Shown: piece by piece, positions 47,690 through 56,640 of the stretch
Numbering within the stretch: position 1 is the stretch's first letter
Layout: each line of letters opens with the position of its first letter
DNA from: Thauera butanivorans NBRC 103042
GTDB taxonomy: Bacteria; Pseudomonadota; Gammaproteobacteria; Burkholderiales; Rhodocyclaceae
Direction: 5' to 3'
Assembly (NCBI RefSeq): GCF_001591165.1
Contig: NZ_BCUG01000019.1
Span: 1-64,000 of the forward strand
DNA length: 64,000 bases
Translations under genes and position numbers: made by a program
The notes under the pieces: generated by a model
Database searches by the model: none
What the model was told of the DNA's origin: nothing
The model's input: the letters and a program-made list of their open reading frames with translations, nothing else

Positions 47690-49837
47690 ATGCAAGCAGC
47701 GAAGATGAAACGAGTGACATTGAGAGGTGCAACACTCCTCCTTGCCGCGCAGATGCTGGTGCCCGGTGCGGCCGCCGCCGACGAGACGCCCACGAGCGGC
47801 CGGGAAACCGGTGAAATCTACCAACTCGAGGCCGTAACCGTCACTGCGGAGAAACGCCCCGCCGCGCTGCAGGACGTCCCGGCGAGCATCTCGGCAATCA
47901 CCGGCGACCAGATCGACGATGCCGGCATCCAGACCATCGTCGAGATCGCCAACCAGGTGCCGAATCTCCACATCTCCACCTGGGGCGGCAGGCGCAACAG
48001 CCACGTCTTCATGCGCGGCGTGGGCGCCACCTACGGCGAGCCGGCGGTGGGCTTCTACGTCGACGGCGTCGGCTACACCAGTGACGGCATGTTCGACATG
48101 GACCTCTTCGAAGTGGAACGTGTCGAGGTTCTGCGCGGACCGCAAGGGACACTCTACGGACGGAACGCCCTCGCCGGCGTGATCAACATTGTCACCCGAC
48201 AGCCCACGAACGAGACCGAGGCGCGCGTGAGCGCAGGCGCCGGAAACTTCGGCCAGCGCGAACTCAAGGGCAGCCTGCGCACCCCGCTCGTGGAGGACAG
48301 ACTGTTTCTCGGCCTGTCGGCGTCCGCAACGAAGCGCGATGGATACGTCGACAACACCCATCTCGGCAAGAAGGCAGACGACCGCGACGACCAGAGCCTG
48401 CGTGCCAACCTGCGCTGGGCACCCTCCACCGACCTCGACGTCACCCTGTCGCTGGATGCGGAACGGCTCCGGGGCGGCGCCTACCCGCTGGGCCCGTTGC
48501 AGGAGATACGCGATCACCCGGACCGCGTGCGCAATGACTTCGCCGGGCACGACAACCACGACGCCTTCGGAAGCTCGCTCAGCCTGAACTGGAACGCCCC
48601 CGGCGTGCGGGTGACCTCCATCACCGGCTGGCGCGACTGGGAGAACGACGGGGTCGGCGATACCGATGGTTCGCCTCTGGATATCGTTCAGGAAAATACC
48701 CAAGAGCACCGGAAACAACTGACCCAGGAACTGCGGCTGGCATCCCCCGAAACGGAGAGCGCGCTGCGCTGGATGGCCGGCCTCTATTACTACCAGGAAG
48801 ACACCGGCATCGTGACGCGATCGAGGTTCGGCAGCGATGCAGTCGCCATGGGGTTCGTTCCCGCCCCCATGGACAGCGTTCTGGACGCCGACAAGGATGA
48901 CCAGGGATACGCCCTGTTCGGCCAACTGGATTTCCGCATCACCGACCACGTCACCCTTACCGCCGGCCTGCGTCGGGATCATGACAGGCGCCGTGTCAGG
49001 ATGCACACCCGCATGGAAATGGGGGGCGCCCCGGTTCCGGGCAGCGAGGGTGGCCTGAACGACCGCCGCGTCTTCAAAGAATGGCTGCCGAAGATCGCGC
49101 TCGCCTACAAGCCTGACGCAAACATCCTCTGGTACGCCAACGCTGCCAAGGGATACCGGGCCGGCGGCTTCAACACCTTGATGAACGTGGATCCGGCCGA
49201 CGCCAACTTCGATCCCGAGCACAGCATCAACTACGAGGCGGGACTCAAGTGGTCAGGCTGGCAGAAGCGGCTGTCGTTCAACCTGGCCCTGTTTCGCATC
49301 AACCTGACCGATCAGCAAGTCATCCAGTTGACGCCCAGCATCGGCAGCGTGGTTCGCAACGCCGGCGAATCCCGCAGCCAGGGGCTGGAAGCCGAACTGG
49401 TCCTGCGCCCAGCCCCCGGCTGGGATGTCAACGCAGGTTTCAGCTACACCGACGCCAAGTTCGACGAGTACCGTGACGACGTGCTCGGCGCCGACTATGC
49501 CGGCAACCGCGTGCCCTTCGTGCCAAGGCAGATGTTCAACCTGGCGGTGCAGAACCGCCGGCCCATCGGCCCCTCCACCGTGCTGTTCTCCCGCCTGGAG
49601 CTGCAGCGCACCGGTGACTTCCACTGGGATACGGCCAACACCCTGAAGGAGAGTGCCTACAACCTGGTCAACCTGCGACTCGGCGTGGAGGGCGACAACT
49701 GGGAGGCGTACCTCTGGGGCAAGAACCTGCTGGACGAGGGCTATGCCGAGTTCGCCTACGACTTCCCGGGGCTCGGCCCGCGCGCCCAGGCCGGGCGGCC
49801 GCGCGCCTTCGGCGTGACCGTCAGCGCCCGCTTCTGA
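47690..49837 (+). CDS. TonB-dependent siderophore receptor (FyuA-like)
   Basis: A protein of 715 aa. A signal peptide (cleavage after AAAA near residue 29) is followed by a TonB box-like IYQLEAVTVTAEKRP. The plug has LQDVPASISAITGDQI, FEVERVEVLRGPQGTLYGRN and AGVINIVTRQP. The barrel includes KGYRAGGFN and the terminal aromatic GVTVSARF. Overall it resembles the yersiniabactin/pesticin receptor class. The ATG at 47690 follows AAAGGA; an alternative ATG 15 nt later has no better ribosome site. First gene of the iron locus, behind a candidate Fur box. Confidence 0.9.
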   Translation: MQAAKMKRVTLRGATLLLAAQMLVPGAAAADETPTSGRETGEIYQLEAVTVTAEKRPAALQDVPASISAITGDQIDDAGIQTIVEIANQVPNLHISTWGGRRNSHVFMRGVGATYGEPAVGFYVDGVGYTSDGMFDMDLFEVERVEVLRGPQGTLYGRNALAGVINIVTRQPTNETEARVSAGAGNFGQRELKGSLRTPLVEDRLFLGLSASATKRDGYVDNTHLGKKADDRDDQSLRANLRWAPSTDLDVTLSLDAERLRGGAYPLGPLQEIRDHPDRVRNDFAGHDNHDAFGSSLSLNWNAPGVRVTSITGWRDWENDGVGDTDGSPLDIVQENTQEHRKQLTQELRLASPETESALRWMAGLYYYQEDTGIVTRSRFGSDAVAMGFVPAPMDSVLDADKDDQGYALFGQLDFRITDHVTLTAGLRRDHDRRRVRMHTRMEMGGAPVPGSEGGLNDRRVFKEWLPKIALAYKPDANILWYANAAKGYRAGGFNTLMNVDPADANFDPEHSINYEAGLKWSGWQKRLSFNLALFRINLTDQQVIQLTPSIGSVVRNAGESRSQGLEAELVLRPAPGWDVNAGFSYTDAKFDEYRDDVLGADYAGNRVPFVPRQMFNLAVQNRRPIGPSTVLFSRLELQRTGDFHWDTANTLKESAYNLVNLRLGVEGDNWEAYLWGKNLLDEGYAEFAYDFPGLGPRAQAGRPRAFGVTVSARF

Positions 49838-49856
49838 CGCGGTCAAGGAGAACGTC

Positions 49857-51098
49857 ATGCGAGGAAAATACGCAGTCATCGGCTCGCTCTACCTCACCCA
49901 GGGGCTGCCGTTCGGCCTGGCCATGATCGCCATGCCCGCGATCCTGCGCCAGGCTGGGCACCCCGTGGAGAGCCTGGGGATCTTCGCGCTGGTCATGCTG
50001 CCGTGGGCCTTCAAGCTCCTCTGGGGTCCGCTGGTCGACAATCATGGGCTGGCCCGCTTCGGCCACCGGCGCAGCTGGATCGTACCGCTGCAAGTCGCCA
50101 CCGCGGCGGGCTTCGCCGCCCTTGCCCATCTCCCCCCAGGAAGCACGCCGATTGTCGGCTTCGCCATGGCGCTCGTACTGATCAATCTGCTCTGCGCCAC
50201 CCAGGACATCGCCACCGACGGCTACGCGGTCGAGCAACTCGCCCGCGAGCAACACGCCTTCGGCAACAGCCTGCAGATCGGTGGCTTCTGCCTGGGCATG
50301 TTGCTCGGCGGCAGCGGCGTGCTCATCGTCGTCGAGCATCTGAGTTGGGCGGCGGCCATGATGGGACTGGGCATCGTGACGGGCCTGCTGACGCTCCCCG
50401 TTCTCTTGCGGCCCGAGGGCGTAGCCACGCCGCCCCCAGGCGGGGAGAATGCCGCGCCAAAACGGGCATCGCTGCGCGCGCTCCTCCGGCGCCCCGGGAT
50501 CTGGGTTCTGCTGGCCGTCGCCGGCCTCTTCAAGGCTGGAAGCGCCGGCGGCGAGGCGCTGCTGCACCCCTACCTCGTCGACGCCGGCTACGGCCTCGAC
50601 GTGGTCGGCATGATCTCCGGCACCGCCTTGATCGGCCTGGGCACGGTATTCGCGTTTCTGGGTGGTGCCGTCACCACGCGACTCGGGGCAGAGCGGACCC
50701 TGGTGACCTTCGTGGCGCTCTCCGCGCTCGGCATGGGCGTGCTCGCCATCCTGGCCGCCATCGGCCAGACCGATCTCGCCCAACTCCTCCCCGCCCTGCT
50801 GCTCGAGAACATCAGCATCAACATCGCCTACGTCGCCGCCTTCGTCCTCTTCATGCGCTGGTCATCGAAGGAACAGGCAGGCACCGATTTCACCGCTTTC
50901 CAGTGCGTCGAAGCGATCGGCAACATCGCCGCCATCGGCGCGGCGACCCACCTCGCCGGCCTGCTCGGCTATGGCGCCGCCTTCGCCTTCACCGCCCTTG
51001 CCGGCCTCGCCGTTGCCCTCTTCTTGCGCACGGTCCTGACCAAACCCGCCGCCCGCCGCCTCGACGCGATTCCCGAAGCATCCGCCACCGGAGAGTGA
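49857..51098 (+). CDS. RhtX/FptX-like siderophore permease (MFS)
   Basis: A protein of 413 aa with twelve predicted helices. Proteins of this AmpG-related group carry siderophores (rhizobactin, pyochelin, yersiniabactin YbtX) across the inner membrane as single permeases. Family features seen: the opening GSLYLTQGLPFGLAMIAMPA, LLWGPLVDNHG, and ATQDIATDGYAVEQL. AAGGAG precedes the ATG. It lies 19 nt after the receptor gene, consistent with co-transcription. Substrate is assumed to be the locus siderophore. Confidence 0.85.
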   Translation: MRGKYAVIGSLYLTQGLPFGLAMIAMPAILRQAGHPVESLGIFALVMLPWAFKLLWGPLVDNHGLARFGHRRSWIVPLQVATAAGFAALAHLPPGSTPIVGFAMALVLINLLCATQDIATDGYAVEQLAREQHAFGNSLQIGGFCLGMLLGGSGVLIVVEHLSWAAAMMGLGIVTGLLTLPVLLRPEGVATPPPGGENAAPKRASLRALLRRPGIWVLLAVAGLFKAGSAGGEALLHPYLVDAGYGLDVVGMISGTALIGLGTVFAFLGGAVTTRLGAERTLVTFVALSALGMGVLAILAAIGQTDLAQLLPALLLENISINIAYVAAFVLFMRWSSKEQAGTDFTAFQCVEAIGNIAAIGAATHLAGLLGYGAAFAFTALAGLAVALFLRTVLTKPAARRLDAIPEASATGE

Positions 51099-51110
51099 AT
51101 GGAGCCCCCC

Positions 51111-51851
51111 ATGCACGAACAAGCCTCTCGGCTCACCACCTCGTTGCTTGAGAACTACGCAGCCATCGCAGCAACCCATGGTGGCGACTGGAGCAATCAG
51201 GTCATCGCGCTGCTGATATCCCTCGGCTGCGCCGTGGCCGGCTACGCCACCTTCTGGCTCGGGCGACGAGAACCACCCCCCAGGCGGCTCTGCGGTGTCC
51301 TGTACTGGATCAGCCTGTTGACCTCGGTGATCTGGTACGTGATGCCGTTTCTGCCGCAACCGCGCTTTCCGTCGCTGCCCGAAGGGATCCTGCAGACCTC
51401 GGCCATCGGCCTCGCGGTCGGCCTGATCGGACTTGCCATGGCCCTGTTCTACGGGGTTCAGGCGCTGCGCACCGTCCGCTCCAACCAGACCGCCACCGGC
51501 GCCGGCATGCGCGACTTCCTGACCCCTTCCACGCTGCTTACCGACGGCCCCTATGGGCGTGTCCGACACCCGATGTTCCTGGGCGACTTCCTCGCCCATC
51601 TCGGCGTCTGCCTCGCCACCGGCGCGCTGTTCACCACGCTCCTGCTGCCGCTCTACTTCGCCATCAGCGCGGGCTTCAACCTCGCCGAGGAGCGATGGGT
51701 ACTGCGTCCGCGCTTCGGCCAGACGTTCCAGGACTACCGGGCAGCGGTCCCGTTTGCCGTCACTCCGCGAACGGCGGCCGTTCTGGCGCTCGGCGCCCTG
51801 TTGTTCGTCGTCGGAGCGCTGACCGTGCCGCCGCTGCCGCTTTCGGGCTGA
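51111..51851 (+). CDS. Isoprenylcysteine-methyltransferase-family membrane protein
   Basis: A protein of 246 aa. Several transmembrane helices surround the ICMT/PEMT motif GPYGRVRHPMFLGDFLAHLG and the later ERWVLRPRFGQTFQDYRAAV. The family methylates carboxyl or lipid groups with SAM; many bacterial members are unassigned. In this locus it may modify the siderophore or its precursor, which is speculative. ATGs at 51099 and 51111 are both in frame; 51111 has GGAG six bases upstream and is preferred. Confidence 0.7.
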   Translation: MHEQASRLTTSLLENYAAIAATHGGDWSNQVIALLISLGCAVAGYATFWLGRREPPPRRLCGVLYWISLLTSVIWYVMPFLPQPRFPSLPEGILQTSAIGLAVGLIGLAMALFYGVQALRTVRSNQTATGAGMRDFLTPSTLLTDGPYGRVRHPMFLGDFLAHLGVCLATGALFTTLLLPLYFAISAGFNLAEERWVLRPRFGQTFQDYRAAVPFAVTPRTAAVLALGALLFVVGALTVPPLPLSG

Positions 51852-51897
51852 CACCCGGGTCCTTCCAGCCAGGCTTTGATTCGTAAAGGACAACACC

Positions 51898-52263
51898 ATG
51901 AACCGACCAGAATCCATCCCGGCCATCTCCCGTCACGGTATCGCCACCCTGCCGCAAATGCTGGAACGCACCGCATCGATGTTTCCCGACAGGGGCATCG
52001 TCCATGTCTCACCACTCGACGGCACAGAGGATCTGCAGACCTACGCCGAGCTTCGAGACGAGTCGCGCATGGCGGCGCGCCTGCTGCTGGCGAAGGGCTG
52101 GCGGCCGGGTGACTTATGCCTCTTCGTGCTAAGCGATTCGCGTGCCTTCGTCACGCTGTTCTGGGGCTGCCAACTGGCCGGGGTCGTCCCGGCGCCCCTG
52201 GCGCCCCTGGCGCCCCTGCAGGGCAACCAGGCGGACTCGCTGGAAGCGGACAAGATCCCCTGA
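51898..52263 (+). pseudogene. Acyl/aryl-AMP ligase (NRPS/PKS loading enzyme), N-terminal stub
   Basis: A 121-residue remnant with the opening of an adenylating enzyme: LPQMLERTASMFPDRGIVHV, then LQTYAELRDESRMAARLLL and FVTLFWGCQLAGVVPAPLAP. Everything after the first ~110 residues is lost, including the ATP-binding motifs. A tandem GCGCCCCTG x3 (52192-52218) lies just before the break, followed by an early stop. It is probably the first gene of a former siderophore assembly line of several kilobases. Confidence 0.75.
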
Positions 52264-52271
52264 TCTGCACG

Positions 52272-52670
52272 ATGAACTCGATCAACCCCGCCGGCCTGTT
52301 CGTCGACGGCTATCCAACCATCAGACAGAACTGGAGCTTCACGGGCGCTGGGCGCGATCCGTTGCTGACCGACGTCTATGACCGCACTCTGCTGCGACGG
52401 CTGTTCTCCGAGCAGCCCGCGAGCCAGCGGCTGGCGGCGCTGTCGGCGCCGGTGCTGGCGTTGATCGGTGATCGCGACGAGCTGATCTCTGCAGTCAGGC
52501 TCGATCGGCTGTTCGCCACGGCGCGCCCCGACAGGGGCCGCCTTACCGTGCTCGCCGACACCGACCACATGGGAATTCGCTCGCGGGCCTCTGCGGACAT
52601 GGCCGATTTCATCCTGGCGCAAGGCGAACCGACCGAGCCGCCGCCGCTGGACCGTGCCCACCCTCGGTGA
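52272..52670 (+). pseudogene. Alpha/beta-hydrolase (thioesterase-like) C-terminal remnant
   Basis: A 132-residue frame holds the back half of an alpha/beta hydrolase: LAALSAPVLALIGDRDELIS (acidic residue of the triad) and VLADTDHMGIRS (catalytic His). The nucleophile Ser motif and the front of the fold are missing. It begins about 10 nt after the AMP-ligase stub stops, so one deletion seems to have joined the two. It runs into the phosphopantetheinyl transferase gene, overlapping it by 17 nt. Confidence 0.65.
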
Positions 52671-53370
52671 CACCGATGTCCTGACCTGGGGCGGTGCCAC
52701 CGGTGGATCGAGGCTGGAAGCAGGAGAACTGCTCGTGGCAACCGCCCGGTATGCCGACCTGGCCGGGTTTGCCCCGACCCTGCTCTCGGCCGATGAGCTC
52801 GACCGCAGCCGGCAGTTCCGTGTCGCCGCCGACCGGGATCGCTTCTTCGCCGCCCACGCCTTGAAACGGCGCCTGCTCGGCGTGTTGCTCGATGCGCCCG
52901 GAGCGCAGCTGCGCTTCGAACGCCAATGGGCGGGAAAGCCCCAACTGGTGGGATCCGAAATCCATTTCAACCTCTCCCACAGCGGAGACTTGGTGGTACT
53001 GGCGATATCCCGCTCCGCTCCCGTGGGCGTCGACATCGAACAGGGAGACTGCGCGCTCCCCGAGGTAATGCTGTCCCTCGCGCTGCACCCGGACGACCGC
53101 CTTGCCCCCGAACCGGACTCCCCCGCCGAGCGCTTCTATACCGCCTGGACCTTGAAGGAGGCGGTCAGCAAGGCGGTCGGGATCGGCCTGGCGCTGCCAT
53201 TCACGCAGCTGCGGCTGGAGCCGACCACGCCGACACGATACCGGTGCAGACATGGGGATGAACTCTGGCATGCCGAGCACAGGAAGCTGGAGGGCGGCGC
53301 CCACCTCGCCGTCGCATGCCTATCCCCCTGGAAGAAGCTACGACTGCTGAGAATCGAGCGCGGCATCTGA
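52654..53370 (+). CDS. Sfp-type 4'-phosphopantetheinyl transferase
   Basis: A protein of 238 aa from a GTG start. It attaches phosphopantetheine to carrier domains of NRPS/PKS enzymes. Motifs are NLSHSGDLVVLAIS, the Mg-binding VGVDIE (Asp127) and FYTAWTLKEAVSKAVG (K168/E169). The catalytic core looks complete. The start is uncertain, since the first 30 residues are weakly conserved and may be partly out-of-family. Its usual targets in this locus are gone, so it may serve other assembly lines or be on its way to decay. Confidence 0.8.
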   Translation: MPTLGDTDVLTWGGATGGSRLEAGELLVATARYADLAGFAPTLLSADELDRSRQFRVAADRDRFFAAHALKRRLLGVLLDAPGAQLRFERQWAGKPQLVGSEIHFNLSHSGDLVVLAISRSAPVGVDIEQGDCALPEVMLSLALHPDDRLAPEPDSPAERFYTAWTLKEAVSKAVGIGLALPFTQLRLEPTTPTRYRCRHGDELWHAEHRKLEGGAHLAVACLSPWKKLRLLRIERGI

Positions 53371-53417
53371 AACTGGCGACGCTGCACCACGATGCATCCT
53401 GGAACCACCTGCTGTCG

Positions 53418-54401
53418 TCAGGCAGATCCCGAGATGCCGCTCGACAAATGGGAGGGGCACTGCACCGATATGAGCGTGTTCTTGCGCGCCTCGCCGGGCA
53501 GCACGCCGAACTGCTTTCGGAACGCGGTGCTGAAGTGGCTGATGTTGCTGTATCCCAGCATCAGCGCCGTTTCCGTCACATTGTAGTGATACAGCAGCTC
53601 CCTTGCCCGCTCCATGCGGTGGCGCTGAAACAGTGAATAGACGCCCATGCCGAACAGCGACCTGAAGCCCCGTTTCAGTTTCAGTTGATTGAGCCCTACC
53701 TCCATGGCCAACTCCGCGATCGTGGGCGGCGCACTCAGGTCTTCGAGCAGGCGTTCCCGCGCCGCCAGCAGGCGCTTGCGTTCTCGAAGCGGCACGGCAC
53801 CCTGCACGCCGTTGCGGTTCAATCCCTCGAGATGCCAGCCGAGGAACTCCAATACCGCCGCATGCAGCAGCAATGGCGACGTACCCGGGGTTTCGACGCG
53901 TTGCGCCAAGCGCATCGCGGCATCAATGGTCCTGCTGCCCGGCGGCGTTGCCCGCATGATGAAACCGCTCTCTATATCACCGATGCGTTCGAACTCATCA
54001 CCCACCAACTCGCCCAGCGCTTCGGGGGTCAGCATGAGTTCCAGATGGCGGTAGTCCGGGCTGTACCACACCGAGAACCGCTCTCCCGGCGCATATCCAA
54101 TGTGCCCTTCCCCGACCCGCGGAGCGATCGAAATCCCTCTTACCCTTCCCCTCGACGTCCCGCAAAGCAGGCAGGAGAAATGGACATAGCAGCTGTCATT
54201 GAGCAGGTCGACCTGCAACGCGTCGCGTCCATTGCCGTTGTACAGGCCGACGACCATTCCCGGCCGCGGTTCGACCAACGCGGCCTTGAACGCGCAATGC
54301 CCTTCGGCCTCAGGCTGGTCTGCGAGGTGTTCTCCACCAAGGAGCTTCGAGGTTCGCAACGGAGTCGCGAGTTCAACGGGTTGTGTGACCACGCATCGCA
54401 T
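53418..54401 (-). CDS. AraC-family regulator (YbtA/PchR-like)
   Basis: A protein of 327 aa. The N-terminal ligand domain is followed by a C-terminal double HTH with PTIAELAMEVGLNQLKLKRG, FRSLFGMGVYSLFQRHRME and ALMLGYSNISHFSTAFRKQF. Length and pattern match the PchR/YbtA group, which senses ferri-siderophores and activates receptor and transporter genes. The start at 54401 has AGGAGG 6 nt upstream; longer in-frame sequence lacks one. It lies opposite the ABC transporter genes and a candidate Fur box is just upstream. Confidence 0.9.
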   Translation of the reverse strand: MRCVVTQPVELATPLRTSKLLGGEHLADQPEAEGHCAFKAALVEPRPGMVVGLYNGNGRDALQVDLLNDSCYVHFSCLLCGTSRGRVRGISIAPRVGEGHIGYAPGERFSVWYSPDYRHLELMLTPEALGELVGDEFERIGDIESGFIMRATPPGSRTIDAAMRLAQRVETPGTSPLLLHAAVLEFLGWHLEGLNRNGVQGAVPLRERKRLLAARERLLEDLSAPPTIAELAMEVGLNQLKLKRGFRSLFGMGVYSLFQRHRMERARELLYHYNVTETALMLGYSNISHFSTAFRKQFGVLPGEARKNTLISVQCPSHLSSGISGSA

Positions 54402-54451
54402 TGGCTCCTCCTGGACGACAGTGGAATCATCAAGCACTTTATGCTTATACA

Positions 54452-54470
54452 GTAAATGCGACTCATTCGC
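54452..54470. promoter_or_regulatory. Candidate Fur box between araC and the ABC transporters
   Basis: GTAAATGCGACTCATTCGC matches the Fur consensus at 12 of 19 positions. It is about 50 nt upstream of the AraC start codon, so it could repress that gene under iron-replete conditions. Functional only if confirmed. Confidence 0.5.
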
Positions 54471-54861
54471 AAGAAATGAGGCTGACTGCCTCCCCGCGCT
54501 GCACGGGTCCTTGGACAAATGACTCCCGATCCGGACAGTCTCGCTTCCGATGCGGGGAGTCGCGAGAGCGGCTTGATGGATAGGCTTGTTTCCCTCGTTC
54601 GAAGCAAACCCGTGGATCCGCCATGCTCCTGCATTTCTTCTGTTCTCCGTATCCGCTCATCCCTTCGGCAGCCGTCGTGTCCACTAATGCAGTTCCCCCG
54701 AAGGACTGTTCATTCGTGCATCAGATCGATGAAAGGCCGAATGGAGAGGGTCACCGCGCCATCTCGACCGTCGATGAGATCGCGCACCACACCACCCTGC
54801 GGGGCTCCCTGTTCGAGGTGAACGCCGTCCGCCGCGACCTTATGCGCCAAGGAGAGACAGG
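54471..54861. other. Divergent intergenic region before the ABC transporters
   Basis: About 390 bases. An open frame at 54623-54865 (80 codons) ends just inside the transporter start and could be a leader peptide, but its sequence shows no family pattern and I do not call it a gene. The region should hold the YbtA-like regulator sites; I cannot identify repeats with confidence. Confidence 0.4.
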
Positions 54862-56640
54862 ATGACCATCCGTCCCCACCCGGCGCCCTGGCACGTACTG
54901 CTTGGCCTGCTGCATGACGAAAGAGGTCCCCTGCTGACAGCCGTATCGGTGGCCGTCGCAGCTGCCCTGTTCGAGTTGCTGCCCTATTGGCTGCTCTATC
55001 AGTCCATCGTACTGGTACTGTCCGGTACGCAGGTTGCCGATGGACTGACCCGCCTCGCGGGGTGGATGGCCGTGGTGCTGGTGGCCAAGTACGGGCTGTA
55101 TTCCATCGCCTACTACCTCAGCCACCGCGCGGCCTATCAGGTCCTCGCGAACCTGCGGCGGGACCTGGCCCGGCGGCTGGTGTGGGCGCCACTCACCTGG
55201 CTGCAAGGCTACAGTTCAGGCAAGCTGAAGAAGATCGTCATGCAGGACGTGGAGCGGTTGGAGCAGTTCATCGCGCACCACTCGGTGGAATGCATGGCTG
55301 CACTGGCCGGCCCCCTGTTCGTGGCGCTGTTGCTGATCTGGCTGGACTGGCGTCTGGCGCTGGCGGCGCTGGCGGCGGTACCTCTGGCGGCCCTGGCGCA
55401 GGGCCTGTTCATGCGAGGAATGAGCGAGCGCATCGGCGACTTCGACAGCGCAGTCGGCGAGCTCAGCGGGGCGACGGTCGAGTACGTGCGCAACATCCCG
55501 GTGATGAAGGCCTTCCGTCAGGAGGCCGGCTCCTTCCGCCGCATGCGGAGTGTGCTGGACCGCTACCAGAACCTCATCGCAGCGGTCATTCGACGGACCG
55601 TACCGGGCTGGTCGGTGTTCACGGTACTGCTCGGGGCCAACATCTTCTTCATCCTGCCGACCGGCGCATGGTTGATGAGCCACGGAGCGCTGTCCCTGCC
55701 GGACCTGATCCTGGCCGTGATGCTCGGCACGGGCATGCTCAAGCCGCTCTTCAAGGTGGCGCGCCTGTCCTCCGAGATCCGTGAAATCCTAGGAAGCATG
55801 CGCCGCATTGCCCCCTTCCTCGCCTGGCCCCCTCCGGTCCCAAGATCTCCCGTCGCACTCCCAGCAACGCCTGCAGTCGGCTTCAACGCAGTCTCCTTCG
55901 CCTATGACGACACGCCAGTGCTGCGAGATCTCTCTTTCGAGCTGCCTCCCGGCAAGCTGACGGCGATGGTGGGACCCTCCGGGGCAGGCAAGTCCACCGT
56001 TGCCCATCTGCTGGGCGGTTTGGCACAGCCGCAACAAGGGACCGTCCGATTGGGTGGCATCTCCCTGGACATCCTCGACGAAACGCAGCGGGCCTCACTG
56101 ATCTCGGTGGCCACCCAGGAGGCCTTTCTGTTCCGCGGTACGCTGATGGAGAACCTGCAACTGGCATGCCCCGAAGCCGACGAGGCGACGGTTCGGCAGG
56201 CTGCCCGCGTCGCCCAGGCCGACGCCTTCATCTCGGCGCTGCCCGAAGGTTACGGCACACGCGTCGGCGAGCGCGGGGTGCGACTCTCGGGCGGAGAGCG
56301 CCAGCGCATCGCCATCGCCCGCGCCCTGCTGGCCGACACCCCCGTGCTGGTGCTGGACGAGGCGACCGCGTTCGCCGACAGCCTGACCGAGCGCGCCTTC
56401 TACGAGGCGCTGCACGAGGCGTACCCGCACAAGACGCTGCTGGTGATCGCCCACCGCCTCTACACCATAGAACAGGCCGACCAGGTCCTGGTCATGGAAA
56501 GCGGCCGGCTGGTGGACGCGGGTCGCCATGGCGAGCTCCTCGCCCGATGTGGTCTCTATCAGCGGCTGTGGCACCGACAGAGTGTCGGCGAGAGCTGGAC
56601 GATCGGAAAGGAGGAGTTGGTCGATGCGGGCATTTCTTGA
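54862..56640 (+). CDS. ABC half-transporter, YbtP/IrtA-like (siderophore import)
   Basis: A protein of 592 aa. An exporter-fold transmembrane domain (residues ~1-320) is followed by an NBD: Walker [12 protein letters not shown], signature [15 protein letters not shown], Walker [12 protein letters not shown]-loop VIAHRLY. YbtPQ/IrtAB-type transporters use this fold yet import ferri-siderophores. AAGGAG stands 7 nt before the ATG. It is coupled to the second half-transporter, whose start lies 17 nt inside this gene. With the receptor and permease it gives the locus two possible inner-membrane routes. Confidence 0.9.
   Translation: MTIRPHPAPWHVLLGLLHDERGPLLTAVSVAVAAALFELLPYWLLYQSIVLVLSGTQVADGLTRLAGWMAVVLVAKYGLYSIAYYLSHRAAYQVLANLRRDLARRLVWAPLTWLQGYSSGKLKKIVMQDVERLEQFIAHHSVECMAALAGPLFVALLLIWLDWRLALAALAAVPLAALAQGLFMRGMSERIGDFDSAVGELSGATVEYVRNIPVMKAFRQEAGSFRRMRSVLDRYQNLIAAVIRRTVPGWSVFTVLLGANIFFILPTGAWLMSHGALSLPDLILAVMLGTGMLKPLFKVARLSSEIREILGSMRRIAPFLAWPPPVPRSPVALPATPAVGFNAVSFAYDDTPVLRDLSFELPPGKLTAMVGPSGAGKSTVAHLLGGLAQPQQGTVRLGGISLDILDETQRASLISVATQEAFLFRGTLMENLQLACPEADEATVRQAARVAQADAFISALPEGYGTRVGERGVRLSGGERQRIAIARALLADTPVLVLDEATAFADSLTERAFYEALHEAYPHKTLLVIAHRLYTIEQADQVLVMESGRLVDAGRHGELLARCGLYQRLWHRQSVGESWTIGKEELVDAGIS

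Noticed and set aside
54623-54865. 80-codon gene between the AraC regulator and the ABC transporters
   Set aside because: No ribosome site, no conserved pattern, and composition like noncoding DNA. Left as an unsupported open frame.
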